Numbered from the stretch's first letter, positions 8,144 to 17,889 are shown. The stretch is DNA of 64,000 nucleotides from Stagnihabitans tardus (GCF_009925085.1 NZ_JAABNR010000008.1:124001-188000); one strand, 5' to 3'. Translations and numbers: made by a program. Notes: generated from the sequence alone by a model not told the origin.

Positions 8144-8164
8144 GCCCGCAGCGGACTGCGGGCC
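8143..8164. terminator. Hairpin between convergent genes
   Basis: A perfect 9-bp stem (GGCCCGCAG / CTGCGGGCC) with a CGGA loop starts on the last base of the TAG of the 7490 gene and precedes the stop of the convergent methyltransferase gene. There is no T-run on either side, so it may be a weak bidirectional terminator or a 3'-end stabiliser. Confidence 0.55.
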
Positions 8165-8173
8165 ATGGGGGGC

Positions 8174-9169
8174 TCAGCCCTCGGTCGCAGCCCCGCGCGA
8201 GCGGCGGCCACCGCGGCGGCCCGAGGCGGCGGCGGAATGAGCGGCCGAGGCTTCGGCGAAGGTCGCACCGGCCTCGACGGCCTCCAGCACCTTGGCGAAG
8301 CGGATCCACTCGGCGCCGTTGGCATCGTGGTTCATCAGGAAGTTGGCGGCGCGGATCGCCTCCATCTCCTGCTGGCGGACCGGGTTCATGATGGCCGAGG
8401 TCATGCCGGCGCAGATCGCCATGGGCAGGAAGGCGCCGTTGATCCCGTGACGATGCGGCAGGCCGAAGGAGATGTTCGAGGCGCCACAGGTCGTGTTCAC
8501 GCCCAGTTCGTCACGCAGGCGACGGACGAGCGCAAAGACCTGCTGGCCCGCCGAACCCATGGCGCCGACCGGCATGACCAGCGGGTCAACCACGATGTCA
8601 TGCGCCGGGATGCCGAAATCGGCGGCGCGCTGGACGATCTTCTTGGCCACGGCGAAGCGGACATCGGGGTCTTCCGAGATGCCCGTATCGTCGTTGGAGA
8701 TCGCCACGACCGGCACGTTGTATTTCTTGACCAGCGGCAGAACCAGCTCCAGCCGGTGCTCCTCGCCCGTCACCGAGTTCAGAAGCGGACGCCCCTCGCA
8801 GGCCATCAGCCCCGATTCCAGCGCGCCGGGGACCGAAGAGTCGATGCAAAGCGGCACGTCGACGGTCTGCTGGACGATCTCGATCAGCGCCTTCATCAGG
8901 GGCGGCTCGACGAAGTTGTTGTCGGCATAGCGCGGGTCCTTCGCCATCATGTTGGTGAAGACCGCGCCCGAGTTCACGTCCAGGACGGTCGCGCCGCAAG
9001 CCACCTGCTCCAGCGCGTCCTTGATGACGGTCTCATAGTTCCCGGCCTCAAGCTCCAGCGCCAGCTTCTTGCGGCCCGTGGGGTTGATGCGCTCGCCGAT
9101 GACGCAGAAGGGCTCGTCGAAGCCGATCACGACGGTCTTGGTTTTCGATTCGATGACGGTACGGGTCAT
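8174..9169 (-). CDS. Methyltetrahydrofolate:corrinoid methyltransferase (pterin-binding, MeTr/MetH-domain type)
   Basis: A 331-residue TIM-barrel pterin-binding protein. GERINPTGRKKL near the N-terminus, DVNSGA, CIDSSVPGALESGL, NSVTGEE, ISNDDTG, DPLVMPVGAM and GASNISFGLP are signature segments of the DHPS/MeTr superfamily, equivalent to the folate domain of MetH. It transfers methyl from 5-methyl-THF to a corrinoid protein or the reverse. In several Rhodobacterales methionine synthase is split into separate polypeptides, and this is the expected folate module; the corrinoid and homocysteine modules are not in the window. The C-terminal ~20 residues are Arg/Ala-rich and probably disordered. 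It is downstream of the MetF-like gene by 10 bp. Confidence 0.85.
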   Translation of the reverse strand: MTRTVIESKTKTVVIGFDEPFCVIGERINPTGRKKLALELEAGNYETVIKDALEQVACGATVLDVNSGAVFTNMMAKDPRYADNNFVEPPLMKALIEIVQQTVDVPLCIDSSVPGALESGLMACEGRPLLNSVTGEEHRLELVLPLVKKYNVPVVAISNDDTGISEDPDVRFAVAKKIVQRAADFGIPAHDIVVDPLVMPVGAMGSAGQQVFALVRRLRDELGVNTTCGASNISFGLPHRHGINGAFLPMAICAGMTSAIMNPVRQQEMEAIRAANFLMNHDANGAEWIRFAKVLEAVEAGATFAEASAAHSAAASGRRGGRRSRGAATEG

Positions 9170-9179
9170 GACGCTCTCC

Positions 9180-10094
9180 TCAGGCGTTGGCGGGGACGCC
9201 CGAAGCGCCGCCGTTGTCGGTCACCCATTGGGCATTGGTCTTGATGCCGCCCAAGGGGAAGAAGTGGACTTGTTCGATGTTGAAATTCGGGGTCTTGGCG
9301 GCATGGGCGGCCAGTTCGGTGACGAATTCCGTGGGCTCATAGGGCATCAAGAGCTTGGTCACATCCATCGCGCGCTTTTGCAAGACGCGCAAGCTGGGGC
9401 CGACGCCGCAAGCGATGGCGAATTTGATCAGGGTTTGCAGCTTGGCCGGACCCGCCACGCCGATATGAACCGGGATCTTGACGCCAGCCGCCGAGAGCTT
9501 GTTGGCCCATTCGATCACGGGGCCAGCCTCGAAACAGAACTGCGTGGCCACGGCGACCTTGGCATCCGTCCGCTCGGCCCAGGCGTTCTTCCAGGCCAGC
9601 GCCTTCATCACGACCTCGTCGCCGCCCTTGGGGTCGATGTCCTTGTTGCCCTCGGGGTGACCCGCGACATGGAGACGCTCGAAGCCGTCGAAGAGCCCGG
9701 TCTCGATCAGCTGCATCGAGTTGTCGAAATCGCCCGCAGGCGTCGGAATCCCGCCGCCCAGAAGCAGCGCCTGCTTGACCCCGGCCTCGGCCTTGTAGCG
9801 CGCGATCCAGTCGGCCAGGGTCGCCTTGTCCTTGATGATCCGCGCCGGGATATGGGGCATGACGTCAAAGCCCTCGCCCGCGATGCGCTTGGCGGTGGCC
9901 ACCATGTCCTCGATCGGCGTGCCGTCGATATGGGCGATATAGACGCGGGTGCCCTTGGGCAGGATCGCGCGGAAATCCTCGACCTTTTCGGCGGTGCGCG
10001 GCATGACCTCGATCGAATAGCCCTTCAGAAAGGCTTCGACCTCGGCATTGACGCCTTGCGGCGCGGTGTCACGACGGAAATTGAACAGGGCCAT
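9180..10094 (-). CDS. Methylenetetrahydrofolate reductase-like protein (MetF superfamily)
   Basis: A 304-residue TIM barrel resembling MetF. YIAHIDGTP, MPHIPARIIKD, ALLLGGGIPTPAGDF, VAGHPEGNKDID and ATQFCFEAGPVIEW correspond to the folate- and FAD-binding strands of the family. It should interconvert methylene-THF and methyl-THF, feeding the adjacent methyltransferase. It is more divergent from E. coli MetF than usual, consistent with the specialised form paired with MeTr in Rhodobacterales. Spacing to both neighbours is under 11 bp, indicating one operon (10405 to 8174). Confidence 0.82.
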   Translation of the reverse strand: MALFNFRRDTAPQGVNAEVEAFLKGYSIEVMPRTAEKVEDFRAILPKGTRVYIAHIDGTPIEDMVATAKRIAGEGFDVMPHIPARIIKDKATLADWIARYKAEAGVKQALLLGGGIPTPAGDFDNSMQLIETGLFDGFERLHVAGHPEGNKDIDPKGGDEVVMKALAWKNAWAERTDAKVAVATQFCFEAGPVIEWANKLSAAGVKIPVHIGVAGPAKLQTLIKFAIACGVGPSLRVLQKRAMDVTKLLMPYEPTEFVTELAAHAAKTPNFNIEQVHFFPLGGIKTNAQWVTDNGGASGVPANA

Positions 10095-10102
10095 GGGTCA
10101 CG

Positions 10103-10405
10103 TCAGGCTTTCGCCCAACCCTCTGCGTTGATGAGCGTTTTCAGCCGCTCGGTGTCATAGGTGGTTTCGATTTCGGCGGCAACCTGGGCCGCCACTTCGG
10201 CAGGCTCGCCCTCGACCGCATAGGACGCCGCCTTGCGCCATTCCGCGAGGTAAGCATCCGAATCGCGCGCGCCGATCTTCATGGCGCAGCGGTCGATCGC
10301 CTGTTCGAAGCGTTCGGACAGCTTGGCCTTGGATCCCGCGCGGCCCTTGCCGACGATGACCTGGGCCGGGATGTCGCGCCAGTAGACGATGGTGACTTCG
10401 GGCAT
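10103..10405 (-). CDS. Small 'virulence factor' domain protein (PF13769-like), first gene of the methyl-THF operon
   Basis: A 100-residue soluble protein beginning MPEVTIVYWRDIPAQVIVGKG. The WRDIPAQVIVGKGRAG segment and the small alpha/beta size fit the family annotated only as 'virulence factor'. No catalytic motif is evident. Its constant position ahead of MetF-like and MeTr genes suggests a role in corrinoid or folate methyl transfer, perhaps as an activator or chaperone; that is inference from context. The ATG at 10405 follows a purine-rich leader. Confidence 0.75.
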   Translation of the reverse strand: MPEVTIVYWRDIPAQVIVGKGRAGSKAKLSERFEQAIDRCAMKIGARDSDAYLAEWRKAASYAVEGEPAEVAAQVAAEIETTYDTERLKTLINAEGWAKA

Positions 10406-10610
10406 CTGGTTGATTCCGCTTCATGGGTCTTTCCCCCTGTGTAACGCCAATTTGCGACAAGCGAAGCCGGATTTCGACATGGAGAGGGGCTAACGCGACA
10501 GGCGCATGACGGGCGCACGGCGGGCCCTTCGGTGCGGCCAAAGGTGAATGCGCCCTTGAGAAGCCGACATATCATCGTTACGTTGGGGGCAACTGAAGAT
10601 GGAGGGCGAC

Positions 10611-11753
10611 ATGGCGCCCAGGCGTCCCCGGAGGGCGGGCGCAAATCGGCCAAGGGTCGAGCAGGCGGGTTCACCGCCAAGCTCCCCGGCGCCGGTGACG
10701 TCGGCCCCTCCCCCCCCGGATACCGGGCTTTATGCCGCGGTCGATCTGGGGACGAATTCGTGTCGGATGCTGATTGCCCAACCCCGGGGCAGTCAGTTTC
10801 TGGTCTTGGACAGCTTTTCCAAGACCGTGCAGCTTGGCGCCGGGCTCGAGGCCTCGGGGAAGCTGTCGCGCGCCTCGATGGGGCGCACGATCCAGGCTTT
10901 GCGGATATGTCAGTCCAAGATCGAGAAGCATGGCGTCAGGCGCATGCGCCTGGTCGCGACCGAGGCCTGCCGGCGGGCCAAGAACGCGCGCGACTTCATA
11001 AGGCAGGTCAAGCGCGAGACGGGTCTGGTGATCGAGATCATCCCGGCCGTCGAAGAGGCGCGGCTGGCGGTGATCTCTTGCGCGCCCCTGGTGCGGCGGG
11101 ATTCGGAACAGCTCTTGATCGTCGATATCGGCGGTGGCTCGACGGAGCTGGTCTGGATCGACCTCTCGGGCGTGGCGCCCGAGGATCGGCCCCGGTCGAT
11201 CATGCGGTTGAGCCAGGGCTTCGACGGGCAGGGCGCGGGCGATGCGCGGGTGGTGGACTGGATCTCGGTGCCCCTGGGGGTGGCGACGCTGAAGGACCAG
11301 TTCGGCGATGTCGAGGACGATGCGGCGCGCTTTGCCCTGATGTCCTGGTTCTTCGAGGAGAGCCTGGCCAATTTCAACCCGGCCAAGTCGGCCCAGCCCA
11401 AGGCGGGGTTCCAGATCATCGGGACCTCTGGCACGGTGACGACGGTTGCGGCCAGCTACCTTGGCTTGCGCCGCTATGACCGGGCCAAGGTGGACGGCCT
11501 GGTCATGACTTCGGACCAGATCGACCTGGTGATCCGCGACTATCTGAGCCTTGGCCCCGAGGGGCGCCGCACCGATCCGCGCATCGGACGGGATCGGCAC
11601 ACGCTGATCATGTCCGGGGCGGCTATCCTTCAGGCGCTGATGCGGATATGGCCGACGGATCGCCTGTCCGTGGCCGACCGGGGGCTGCGCGAGGGGCTGT
11701 TGTATGCACAGATGAGCGCCGATGGCGTTCTGGAAGATGGACCTTTCCTATGA
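10611..11753 (+). CDS. Ppx/GppA family exopolyphosphatase/guanosine pentaphosphate phosphohydrolase
   Basis: 380 residues. A disordered, Pro/Arg-rich N-terminus (~35 residues) leads into the ASKHA fold: [16 protein letters not shown] (phosphate 1), [22 protein letters not shown] (phosphate 2) and the [12 protein letters not shown] loop. It hydrolyses polyphosphate termini or pppGpp. An ATG at 10599 is in frame, but GGAGG within its codons is ideally spaced before the ATG at 10611, so the latter is used. It overlaps rlmE by ATGA. The pair is common in alphaproteobacteria and links phosphate/stringent metabolism with rRNA modification only by position. Confidence 0.88.
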   Translation: MAPRRPRRAGANRPRVEQAGSPPSSPAPVTSAPPPPDTGLYAAVDLGTNSCRMLIAQPRGSQFLVLDSFSKTVQLGAGLEASGKLSRASMGRTIQALRICQSKIEKHGVRRMRLVATEACRRAKNARDFIRQVKRETGLVIEIIPAVEEARLAVISCAPLVRRDSEQLLIVDIGGGSTELVWIDLSGVAPEDRPRSIMRLSQGFDGQGAGDARVVDWISVPLGVATLKDQFGDVEDDAARFALMSWFFEESLANFNPAKSAQPKAGFQIIGTSGTVTTVAASYLGLRRYDRAKVDGLVMTSDQIDLVIRDYLSLGPEGRRTDPRIGRDRHTLIMSGAAILQALMRIWPTDRLSVADRGLREGLLYAQMSADGVLEDGPFL

Positions 11754-12538
11754 CCGACAAGACCACATCCGGGAAGAACACCTCGGGCCGGGGCACGCGC
11801 GACCTGCGGGTCAAGGTCAAGACGGCCAAGGGGCGCAAACTGTCCTCGACGCTCTGGCTCGAGCGGCAGTTGAACGACCCCTATGTCATCCGGGCCAAGA
11901 AAGAGGGCTACCGGGGGCGTGCGGCCTACAAGATCATGGAGCTGGATGACCGCTATGGGTTCCTGAAGCCGGGGGCGCGGGTCGTGGACCTTGGCTGCGC
12001 GCCGGGCGGCTGGTGCCAGGTGGCGGTGCCCAGGGTGAATGCGCTGGGAGAGCGGGCGGGCAAGCCGGTCGGCACGGTTCTGGGCATCGACCTGCAAGAG
12101 GTCGAGCCGATTGCCGGGGTCGAGCTGCACCAGCTCGATTTCCTCAGCGACGAGGCGGATGCCCTGGTGAAGGGCTGGCTGGGCGGCAAGGCCGATGTGG
12201 TCATGTCCGACATGGCGGCGGCGGCTTCGGGTCACAAGGGGACCGATCACCTGCGCATCGTGGCCCTGATCGAGGCCGCCCTGGGCTTTGCCTTCGACGT
12301 GCTGGAGGAGGAGGGGACTTTCGTCGCCAAGGTCCTGGCGGGCGGGGCCGAGGCCGAGATGCAGACCGTGCTGAAGAAGGCTTTCAAGAAAGTGGCCAAT
12401 GTGAAGCCGCCCGCCAGTCGCAGCGATTCGTCCGAGAAATTCGTGGTGGCCCAGGGCTTCCGGGGCCGGCCGGAGGGCTGGGGGCTTCTGCCCGGGCAGG
12501 GGATGGACCAGGGGGCGGAAGACCCGGACGAGGTGTGA
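11750..12538 (+). CDS. rlmE: 23S rRNA (uridine-2'-O)-methyltransferase RlmE (FtsJ/RrmJ)
   Basis: A 262-residue SAM-dependent methyltransferase with motif [32 protein letters not shown] (catalytic Asp region), FVAKVLAGG (catalytic Lys) and [13 protein letters not shown] (catalytic Glu). An N-terminal basic tail (~25 residues) is common in alphaproteobacterial RlmE. It 2'-O-methylates U2552 of 23S rRNA late in 50S assembly. The start overlaps the ppx/gppA stop by four bases. Confidence 0.93.
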   Translation: MTDKTTSGKNTSGRGTRDLRVKVKTAKGRKLSSTLWLERQLNDPYVIRAKKEGYRGRAAYKIMELDDRYGFLKPGARVVDLGCAPGGWCQVAVPRVNALGERAGKPVGTVLGIDLQEVEPIAGVELHQLDFLSDEADALVKGWLGGKADVVMSDMAAAASGHKGTDHLRIVALIEAALGFAFDVLEEEGTFVAKVLAGGAEAEMQTVLKKAFKKVANVKPPASRSDSSEKFVVAQGFRGRPEGWGLLPGQGMDQGAEDPDEV

Positions 12539-12716
12539 GCAGGGGCGTCGCAGCTCTTGCCCCCGACCTGGGACTTTGAAGCTTCAAGCGCTGGCAAGGG
12601 GCTGGGCTTTTTCATCGGGCCCGAGCCCTTTCCGAAGCCGGGACAAGGCAAAGCCCTGACATGGCAGATCAAGGCCAGCCGTTGCCCGCGCCCTTGGCGC
12701 GGGCCGCGCTTCCTCC
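12539..12716. other. Non-coding spacer after rlmE
   Basis: No gene is supportable. The spacer contains a short GC hairpin (CCCGCGCC / GGCGCGGG) at 12685-12703 and leads into the strong terminator at 12717-12755, then the CTGCCGACTG repeat pair and the stop of the convergent endopeptidase gene at 12867. Confidence 0.5.
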
Positions 12717-12755
12717 AAGAGAAAAGCCCGCATCGAAGATGCGGGCTTTTCTCTT
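12717..12755. terminator. Strong bidirectional Rho-independent terminator
   Basis: Perfect 18-bp arms at 12717-12734 and 12738-12755 with a GAA loop. The stem core is AAGCCCGCATC and its complement. AAGAGAAAA on the left and TTTTCTCTT on the right supply U-runs for both directions. It sits between convergent rlmE (+) and the MepK-like gene (-) and should terminate both. Confidence 0.88.
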
Positions 12756-12775
12756 GGACCCATTTGGCCGGGGCC

Positions 12776-12825
12776 CTGCCGACTGATCCCTTGCCCTGTA
12801 CTCTCCGCCCTCGCCCTGCCGACTG
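12776..12825 (+). repeat. CTGCCGACTG motif pair, 40 bp apart
   Basis: Identical CTGCCGACTG decamers at 12776 and 12816, each preceded by CC, lie exactly 40 bp apart. This is the same motif and the same 40-bp step as in the tandem repeat after ccmA. Confidence 0.7.
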
Positions 12826-12866
12826 AAAGGGCCCGCTTCGGACAGGTCTCCGGTGACAGGCGCGCC

Positions 12867-13436
12867 TCAGCCGCCCCAGGTGCGGACCGGGCCGCAATCC
12901 ATGTGGACGAAGTTCGAGCGGCTGTAGATGCCCACCCCACCCGCCGAGCAGGCCTCGGCGGCGCGGGCCATCTGGCTCACCGAGCGCGACTTCAGCCGCA
13001 GGTCCGCCGCCTGGCCCTTGATATGCAGGGAATTGCGCGCCACGCCGCGGCTGTTCTCGCGCAGCATCGCATTGGTGCCGGGCGTCCGATAGCCCGAGAG
13101 CAGGTTATAGGGCTCGTTCGTGTCCAGGAGGTGATGCGTTGCCGCGATGATGTCGAAATTGTGCGGGTCCATCTTCGTCGCCTTGTCGGCGCGCAGGTCC
13201 CGCATGAAATGGTTGATCTCCTTGCAGACCTCGGGGATGTATTCCCCGTCGATCCAGTAGATCGCATTGATGCTCTCGCCCGAGCGGCCCGAGATCAGGT
13301 TCACCTGGCGGATATCGCCCGACCCGCGCAACAGGCCGAAGGCCTTGGCATAGGTCGGCGCCGCAACAACAGTCGCCGTCGCAAAGATGCGCAGCAGGTT
13401 GCGGCGCGAGAAGACTGCGTTGTCACCAGAGGTCAT
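12867..13436 (-). CDS. DUF882/MepK-like M15 peptidoglycan endopeptidase, Tat-exported
   Basis: 189 residues. The N-terminus has a twin-arginine signal (FSRRNLLRIFATATVVAAP, cleavage near TYAKA). The mature part contains SGYRTPGTN, SLHIKGQAADLR and NFVHMDCGPVRTWGG, the zinc-binding H-x6-D and H of the M15A/DUF882 family. MepK cleaves meso-DAP 3-3 crosslinks made by L,D-transpeptidases. It is divergent from an YcbB-type L,D-transpeptidase gene, mirroring the ycbB-ycbK neighbourhood of enterics, which supports that role. An upstream ATG antisense frame is ignored. Confidence 0.85.
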   Translation of the reverse strand: MTSGDNAVFSRRNLLRIFATATVVAAPTYAKAFGLLRGSGDIRQVNLISGRSGESINAIYWIDGEYIPEVCKEINHFMRDLRADKATKMDPHNFDIIAATHHLLDTNEPYNLLSGYRTPGTNAMLRENSRGVARNSLHIKGQAADLRLKSRSVSQMARAAEACSAGGVGIYSRSNFVHMDCGPVRTWGG

Positions 13437-13843
13437 GAGACTGTCCCGTATCCCCGAGCCACCTTGAGCGGCGGCGTTTTATCGGCCCCTTCACAAGGCC
13501 GCGAGACACTGATGGCATAGTTTTCCCCATGCTCAAACCCGGAATTCTCTCCGATGGGGGAAGCTTGCCAGCCATAGGCAAAAAATCGCTGAATGTCAGG
13601 GCGAAGATATGCCGAAAATTCCCCCCAAATGCACAACACCCGGAAGAAAGGGCTTGATCGCTGGGCAAATCCCCGGGCCAAACCCGCAATTTCGCGTGAA
13701 AATCACGGCCCATTGCGCGCTTTCGGCCCTGCGGCGGTTTGCAAAGCCCGGGGAAAACGACTAGGCTTTTCTCAACTGAACAAGCGGCGGACATGGGGTT
13801 CGACCCCAGAAGATGACCCGGGAATCGGGCGGGGATTGGGACG
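13437..13843. other. Divergent intergenic region between mepK-like and ldt genes
   Basis: 407 bp, more AT-rich than its surroundings, holding the promoters of both envelope genes. I see no convincing small gene, tRNA or terminator-like hairpin. Exact promoters cannot be placed with confidence. Confidence 0.5.
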
Positions 13844-15445
13844 ATGAGCTTTGGAATGACCCGGCGCGGGGCCCTGCGCGCGATGACCTCGGGCCTTGCG
13901 GTCATGGCGGGTGGCCCGCTCATGGCGGCTTCCTTGCCCTCGGCCTACACGCAAGCCCTGATCGAAGACCTGGGCGAGGCGGCCGAGGCGCAGGACTTCT
14001 ACCGCGCCCGCGCCCATGCCAGCCTCTGGACCGGCCCCCAGGATGCCGAGCGCCGCGCCTTGGCCCTGGCGGCCTTCGACACGGCCGCCGATCATGGCCT
14101 TCCCGTTTCGCGCTATGATGCGGCCGCCCTGCGCCGCGCCATGGCCGAGGCCCAGACCGAAGGCGATCTCGGCCGGATCGAGGCGCGGATGACCAAGGCG
14201 CTTTTGTCCTTCGTGCGCGACCTCTCCTCCGGAGCGCTCACGCCCGAGAAGATCGACGACGGCATCAAGCGCACGATCACCCGGCCCGATCCCGCCCTGG
14301 TCCTGTCGCAGGTCGAGACCGGCCTGTCCGACCTTCTGGCCAATCTCGCCCCCCAGGCGCCGGAATATGCCCGGCTCATGTCCGAGAAATTCCGCCTTGA
14401 GGCGATCATCGCCCGGGGCGGCTTCGACAGCTCGGCCCCGATCAGCGAGACCGAGCACGGCACAAGCGGCGCGCGCGCCGTCGCGCTGCGCGAAAGGCTC
14501 ATCGCGCTGGGCTATCTGCAAGCCTCCTTCACCGAAAGCTATGACGCCGAAATCCAGACGGCGGTTTCGCGCTTTCAACTGGCCCATGGCATCACGCCGG
14601 ATGGCGTCGTCGGCAACTCCACCGCCGAGGCGCTGAACACCCCCGCCGAGGCCCGGCTGAAGTCGGTCATCGTCGCGATGGAGCGGTTGCGCTGGATGGG
14701 CAATGCGCCCCTGGGCGCGCGCCACATCCGCGTCAACCAGCCCGAATACAAGGCCCGCGTCATCGACGACGGCGCCGTGACCTTCGAGACCCGCGTCATC
14801 ATCGGCAAGGTCGGCCATGAGACCGCCAGCCCGGAGTTCTCTGAACTCATGGAGTTCATGGTGATCAACCCGACCTGGTCGGTGCCGCGCTCGATCGTGG
14901 TCAAGGAATACCTGCCGCAGTTGCAGAAGAACCCCGGGGCGCAGCGGCAGTTGCAGCTGATCGACAGCGCGGGCCGGGTCGTCGACCGATCGACCGTCGA
15001 TTTCGCCGCCTATACGCCGGGCAGCTTCCCCTATGCGCTGCGCCAGCCGCCCTCGGACGGCAATGCGCTCGGCAAGGTCAAGTTCATGTTCCCCAACCAG
15101 TGGAACATCTACCTGCATGACACGCCGACCAAGCCCTTGTTCGCCAAGGAAGTGCGCGCCTTCAGCCATGGCTGCATCCGCGTGGGCTCTCCCTTCGACC
15201 TGGCCTATGTGCTTTTGGCGCGGCAGACCGATGACCCGAAGGGCCTCTTCAAGCAGCACCTGGACACCGGGCGCGAGACGACGCTGAATTTCGATCAGCC
15301 GATCCCGGTGCATCTGGTCTATTTCACCGCCTGGCCGGACGAGACGGGGCAAATGAACTGGTTCCGCGACATCTATGGCCGCGATGCGAAACTGGCCGCC
15401 GCTTTGGCAGAGGCCGGGACCGGTTTTGGCGGCACGCCCGCCTGA
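13844..15445 (+). CDS. YcbB-type L,D-transpeptidase with peptidoglycan-binding domain, Tat signal
   Basis: 533 residues. A twin-arginine signal ([20 protein letters not shown]) is followed by an N-terminal scaffold domain, a PG_binding_1 domain ([20 protein letters not shown], then [15 protein letters not shown]; about residues 225-265) and the YkuD catalytic domain with HDTPTKPLF and FSHGCIRVG; the nucleophile is C444 and H442 is adjacent. It makes 3-3 peptidoglycan crosslinks or attaches substrates to DAP in the periplasm. lpxD follows after 4 bp, so cell-wall and lipid A functions are co-transcribed. Confidence 0.92.
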   Translation: MSFGMTRRGALRAMTSGLAVMAGGPLMAASLPSAYTQALIEDLGEAAEAQDFYRARAHASLWTGPQDAERRALALAAFDTAADHGLPVSRYDAAALRRAMAEAQTEGDLGRIEARMTKALLSFVRDLSSGALTPEKIDDGIKRTITRPDPALVLSQVETGLSDLLANLAPQAPEYARLMSEKFRLEAIIARGGFDSSAPISETEHGTSGARAVALRERLIALGYLQASFTESYDAEIQTAVSRFQLAHGITPDGVVGNSTAEALNTPAEARLKSVIVAMERLRWMGNAPLGARHIRVNQPEYKARVIDDGAVTFETRVIIGKVGHETASPEFSELMEFMVINPTWSVPRSIVVKEYLPQLQKNPGAQRQLQLIDSAGRVVDRSTVDFAAYTPGSFPYALRQPPSDGNALGKVKFMFPNQWNIYLHDTPTKPLFAKEVRAFSHGCIRVGSPFDLAYVLLARQTDDPKGLFKQHLDTGRETTLNFDQPIPVHLVYFTAWPDETGQMNWFRDIYGRDAKLAAALAEAGTGFGGTPA

Positions 15446-15449
15446 CCTG

Positions 15450-16502
15450 ATGTTCACCATCGAACAGATCGCGGCGGCGATGGGCGCGCCCTATGAGGGG
15501 GCGGGCGACCTTGTCATCGCGCGCGCCGCAGAGCCTCACGTGGCGGGGCCCGGCGACCTGGCCCTGGCCATGAGCCCGCGTTACGCCGAGGGTCTGACCC
15601 GGGGCCAGGCGCGGGCGGCCGTGGTCTGGCCGGGGGCGGACTGGCGCTCCATGGGGCTTGCCGCCGCCATTATCGCCCCGCGCGGGCGGCTGGCCATGGC
15701 CGGCCTGACCCGCGCGCTGGACCCCGGGCCCGCGATTGCGCCGGGCGTGCATCCGATGACCGTCATCGACCCCTCCGCCCGGATCGGAGAGGGCGCGGCC
15801 ATCGGCCCCTTCGTCTCGGTGGGCCCCGGGGCGGTGATCGGCGCAAGGGCGCGCATCGCAAGCCATGTCTCGGTGGGGGCGGGCGCGGTGATCGGCGACG
15901 ATGCGCTGATCCTGGAGGGCGCGCGGATCCTGCACCATGTCACCATCGGCCACCGCTTCATCTGCGGCCCCGGCACCGTGATCGGCTCGGACGGCTTTTC
16001 CTTTGTCACCCCCGAGGTCTCGGGCGTCGAAGAGATCAAGCAGACCCTGGGGATCCGGGGCGAGATCAAGAAGCAATCCTGGGAGCGCATCCATTCCCTC
16101 GGCACGGTCGAGATCGGCGACGAGGTCGAGATCGGCGCCAATTCGACGCTGGACCGCGGCACGATCCGGGCCACGCGGATCGGCAACCGCACCAAGCTGG
16201 ATAACCTGGTCCACATCGCCCATAATGTCGAGGTGGGCGAGGATTGCCTTCTGTGCGGCATGGTCGGCATCGCGGGCTCGACCCGGATCGGCAACCGTGT
16301 CGTGCTGGCGGGGCAGGTGGGGGTCGTGGACAATGTCTTCGTGGGCGATGACGTGATCACCGGGGCGGGAACCAAGATCATGACCAATGCTCCGGCGGGG
16401 CGGGTGCTTCTGGGCTATCCGGCCATCCGGATGGACACCCATATCGCGCTGCAAAAGGCGCTGCGTCGCCTGGCGCGCCCCCGGACCGAGGCCAAGCCAT
16501 GA
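15450..16502 (+). CDS. lpxD: UDP-3-O-(3-hydroxyacyl)glucosamine N-acyltransferase LpxD
   Basis: 350 residues. An N-terminal uridine-binding domain (to ~100) precedes a left-handed beta-helix of hexapeptide repeats ([20 protein letters not shown] onward) and a C-terminal helix ([15 protein letters not shown]). The catalytic His lies in [13 protein letters not shown], and GSDGFSF is the conserved loop. It adds the N-linked 3-hydroxyacyl chain from ACP in lipid A synthesis. The usual bamA-lpxD-fabZ-lpxA context is absent; instead it is followed, with four-base overlaps, by an ACP and a ketoacyl synthase. Whether it is the only LpxD of the cell cannot be seen here. Confidence 0.9.
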   Translation: MFTIEQIAAAMGAPYEGAGDLVIARAAEPHVAGPGDLALAMSPRYAEGLTRGQARAAVVWPGADWRSMGLAAAIIAPRGRLAMAGLTRALDPGPAIAPGVHPMTVIDPSARIGEGAAIGPFVSVGPGAVIGARARIASHVSVGAGAVIGDDALILEGARILHHVTIGHRFICGPGTVIGSDGFSFVTPEVSGVEEIKQTLGIRGEIKKQSWERIHSLGTVEIGDEVEIGANSTLDRGTIRATRIGNRTKLDNLVHIAHNVEVGEDCLLCGMVGIAGSTRIGNRVVLAGQVGVVDNVFVGDDVITGAGTKIMTNAPAGRVLLGYPAIRMDTHIALQKALRRLARPRTEAKP

Positions 16503-16726
16503 TCCGCGCCCGCCTGCTTGAAATCCTCGCGGCCCAGGCAAGGGTCCCGGTCGTCGACCTGGACCTGACCTTGCCGCCTGCCGCCCAAGGTCTTGATTCC
16601 GTTGCCATGGTCGAGGTGCTCTTCGCCATCGAAGAGGAATGGGACCGCCCCTTGCCCTATGACGCCGAGGCGGCTCCGGTGACCTTGGGCGATTTCCTGA
16701 CGGCGGTCGAGGCGCGCCTGACGTGA
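16499..16726 (+). CDS. Acyl carrier protein (specialised, second-type ACP)
   Basis: 75 residues, acidic, with the 4'-phosphopantetheine attachment motif [10 protein letters not shown] (Ser34; DSV replaces the usual DSL). The helical layout is of normal ACP length. It starts inside the end of lpxD (ATGA) and ends inside the KAS start (GTGA). Its sequence diverges from housekeeping AcpP, suggesting a dedicated carrier for the neighbouring synthase or acyltransferase. Confidence 0.85.
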   Translation: MIRARLLEILAAQARVPVVDLDLTLPPAAQGLDSVAMVEVLFAIEEEWDRPLPYDAEAAPVTLGDFLTAVEARLT

Positions 16727-17871
16727 GGCGCGTCGTCGTGACGGGGGCGGGGACGGTGAACCCGCTGGGCGATGTGTCAGGCACCTTCCGCGCGATGGAG
16801 GCCGGGACTTCGGCCATAGGCCCCCTGGACCTGCCCGACCTTGACCGGCTTTCGATCCGCATCGGCGCGCGGGCATCGGTGCCCGATCTTGACCTCGGCG
16901 CCTGGGCGGACCCCTTTGCCACCATGGCGGTGGCGGCGGCGCGCCAGGCCGTGGCAGGGGCCGATCTGCCGCCCGGGACCGGGGTGATCCTGGGCTCGGC
17001 GGGCGGGGGGCTGCAGACCGTCGATGCCGCCTATCGCGCGGTCTATGCCGAGCGCCGCGACCGCGTCCATCCCTTTACCGTGCCGCGCCTGATGGCCTCT
17101 GCCGCGCCCTCGCTGGTGGCGCGCGACCTGGGGCTGACGGGGCCGTCGTTTACCGTGGCCTCGGCCTGCGCCTCGGCGACCCATGCGATTGGCCTCGCCT
17201 TCCAGATGATCCGGGGCGGCGCCGATGTGATGCTGGCGGGTGGCTCCGAGGCGATGATCTGTTTCGGCGGCATCAAGGCCTGGGAGGGCTTGCGGGTCCT
17301 CTCCCCCACAGCCTGCCGCCCGTTTTCCAAGGGCCGCGACGGGATGGTGATGGGCGAGGGCGCCGCCGTCTTCCTGCTCGAGGAGCGCGCCCATGCCCTG
17401 GCACGCGGCGCGCGCATCCTTGCCGAGATCACCGGTTTCGCCATGAGCGCCGAGGCAGGCGATATCGTCGCCCCCTCGGCCCCGGCCGCCGAGGCCGTGA
17501 TCCGCGCCGCTCTGGACGACGCCCGCCTGACGCCCGGCGATATCGGCCATGTCAATGCCCATGGCACCGGCACCCAGGCCAATGACCGCTGCGAGGCCGA
17601 GGCCTTGGCCCGTGTCTTCGGGCCGATCCCGGTGACGGCCACGAAATCGCTGCATGGCCACCTGATCGGGGCCAGCGGCGCGGTGGAGCTTCTGGGGGTT
17701 CTTCTCGGCCTGCAAGGCACGATCCCGGCGACGGCGGGCTTCCTGGGGCCGGACCCCGCCGCCCCGGTCGATCTTGTGACGACGGCCCGGAAGGTCTCCC
17801 CCCGGGCCGTGGTCAAGACGTCGTTTGCTTTCGGGGGCTTGAACGCGGTGCTGGTCCTGGCCCCCGGCTGA
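16723..17871 (+). CDS. Beta-ketoacyl-ACP synthase (KAS I/II, FabF-like)
   Basis: 382 residues, shorter than FabF (~415). The Cys-His-His triad of condensing enzymes is visible: C149 in VASACASATH, H280 in NAHGTGT and H311 in KSLHGHLIGASG, with K308 before it. It elongates acyl chains by decarboxylative Claisen condensation. The start is GTG at 16723, overlapping the ACP stop. With the adjacent ACP and LpxD it may supply a special acyl group for lipid A or another envelope lipid; that is inference. It ends shortly before the convergent ialB gene. Confidence 0.88.
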   Translation: MRRVVVTGAGTVNPLGDVSGTFRAMEAGTSAIGPLDLPDLDRLSIRIGARASVPDLDLGAWADPFATMAVAAARQAVAGADLPPGTGVILGSAGGGLQTVDAAYRAVYAERRDRVHPFTVPRLMASAAPSLVARDLGLTGPSFTVASACASATHAIGLAFQMIRGGADVMLAGGSEAMICFGGIKAWEGLRVLSPTACRPFSKGRDGMVMGEGAAVFLLEERAHALARGARILAEITGFAMSAEAGDIVAPSAPAAEAVIRAALDDARLTPGDIGHVNAHGTGTQANDRCEAEALARVFGPIPVTATKSLHGHLIGASGAVELLGVLLGLQGTIPATAGFLGPDPAAPVDLVTTARKVSPRAVVKTSFAFGGLNAVLVLAPG

Positions 17872-17889
17872 AAAGGGGCCCCCGGCTGA

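Noticed and set aside
10406-10598. Cobalamin or SAM riboswitch ahead of the methyl-THF operon
   Set aside because: I see no B12-box or SAM-II-like conserved core in the 193-bp leader; a covariance search would settle it.
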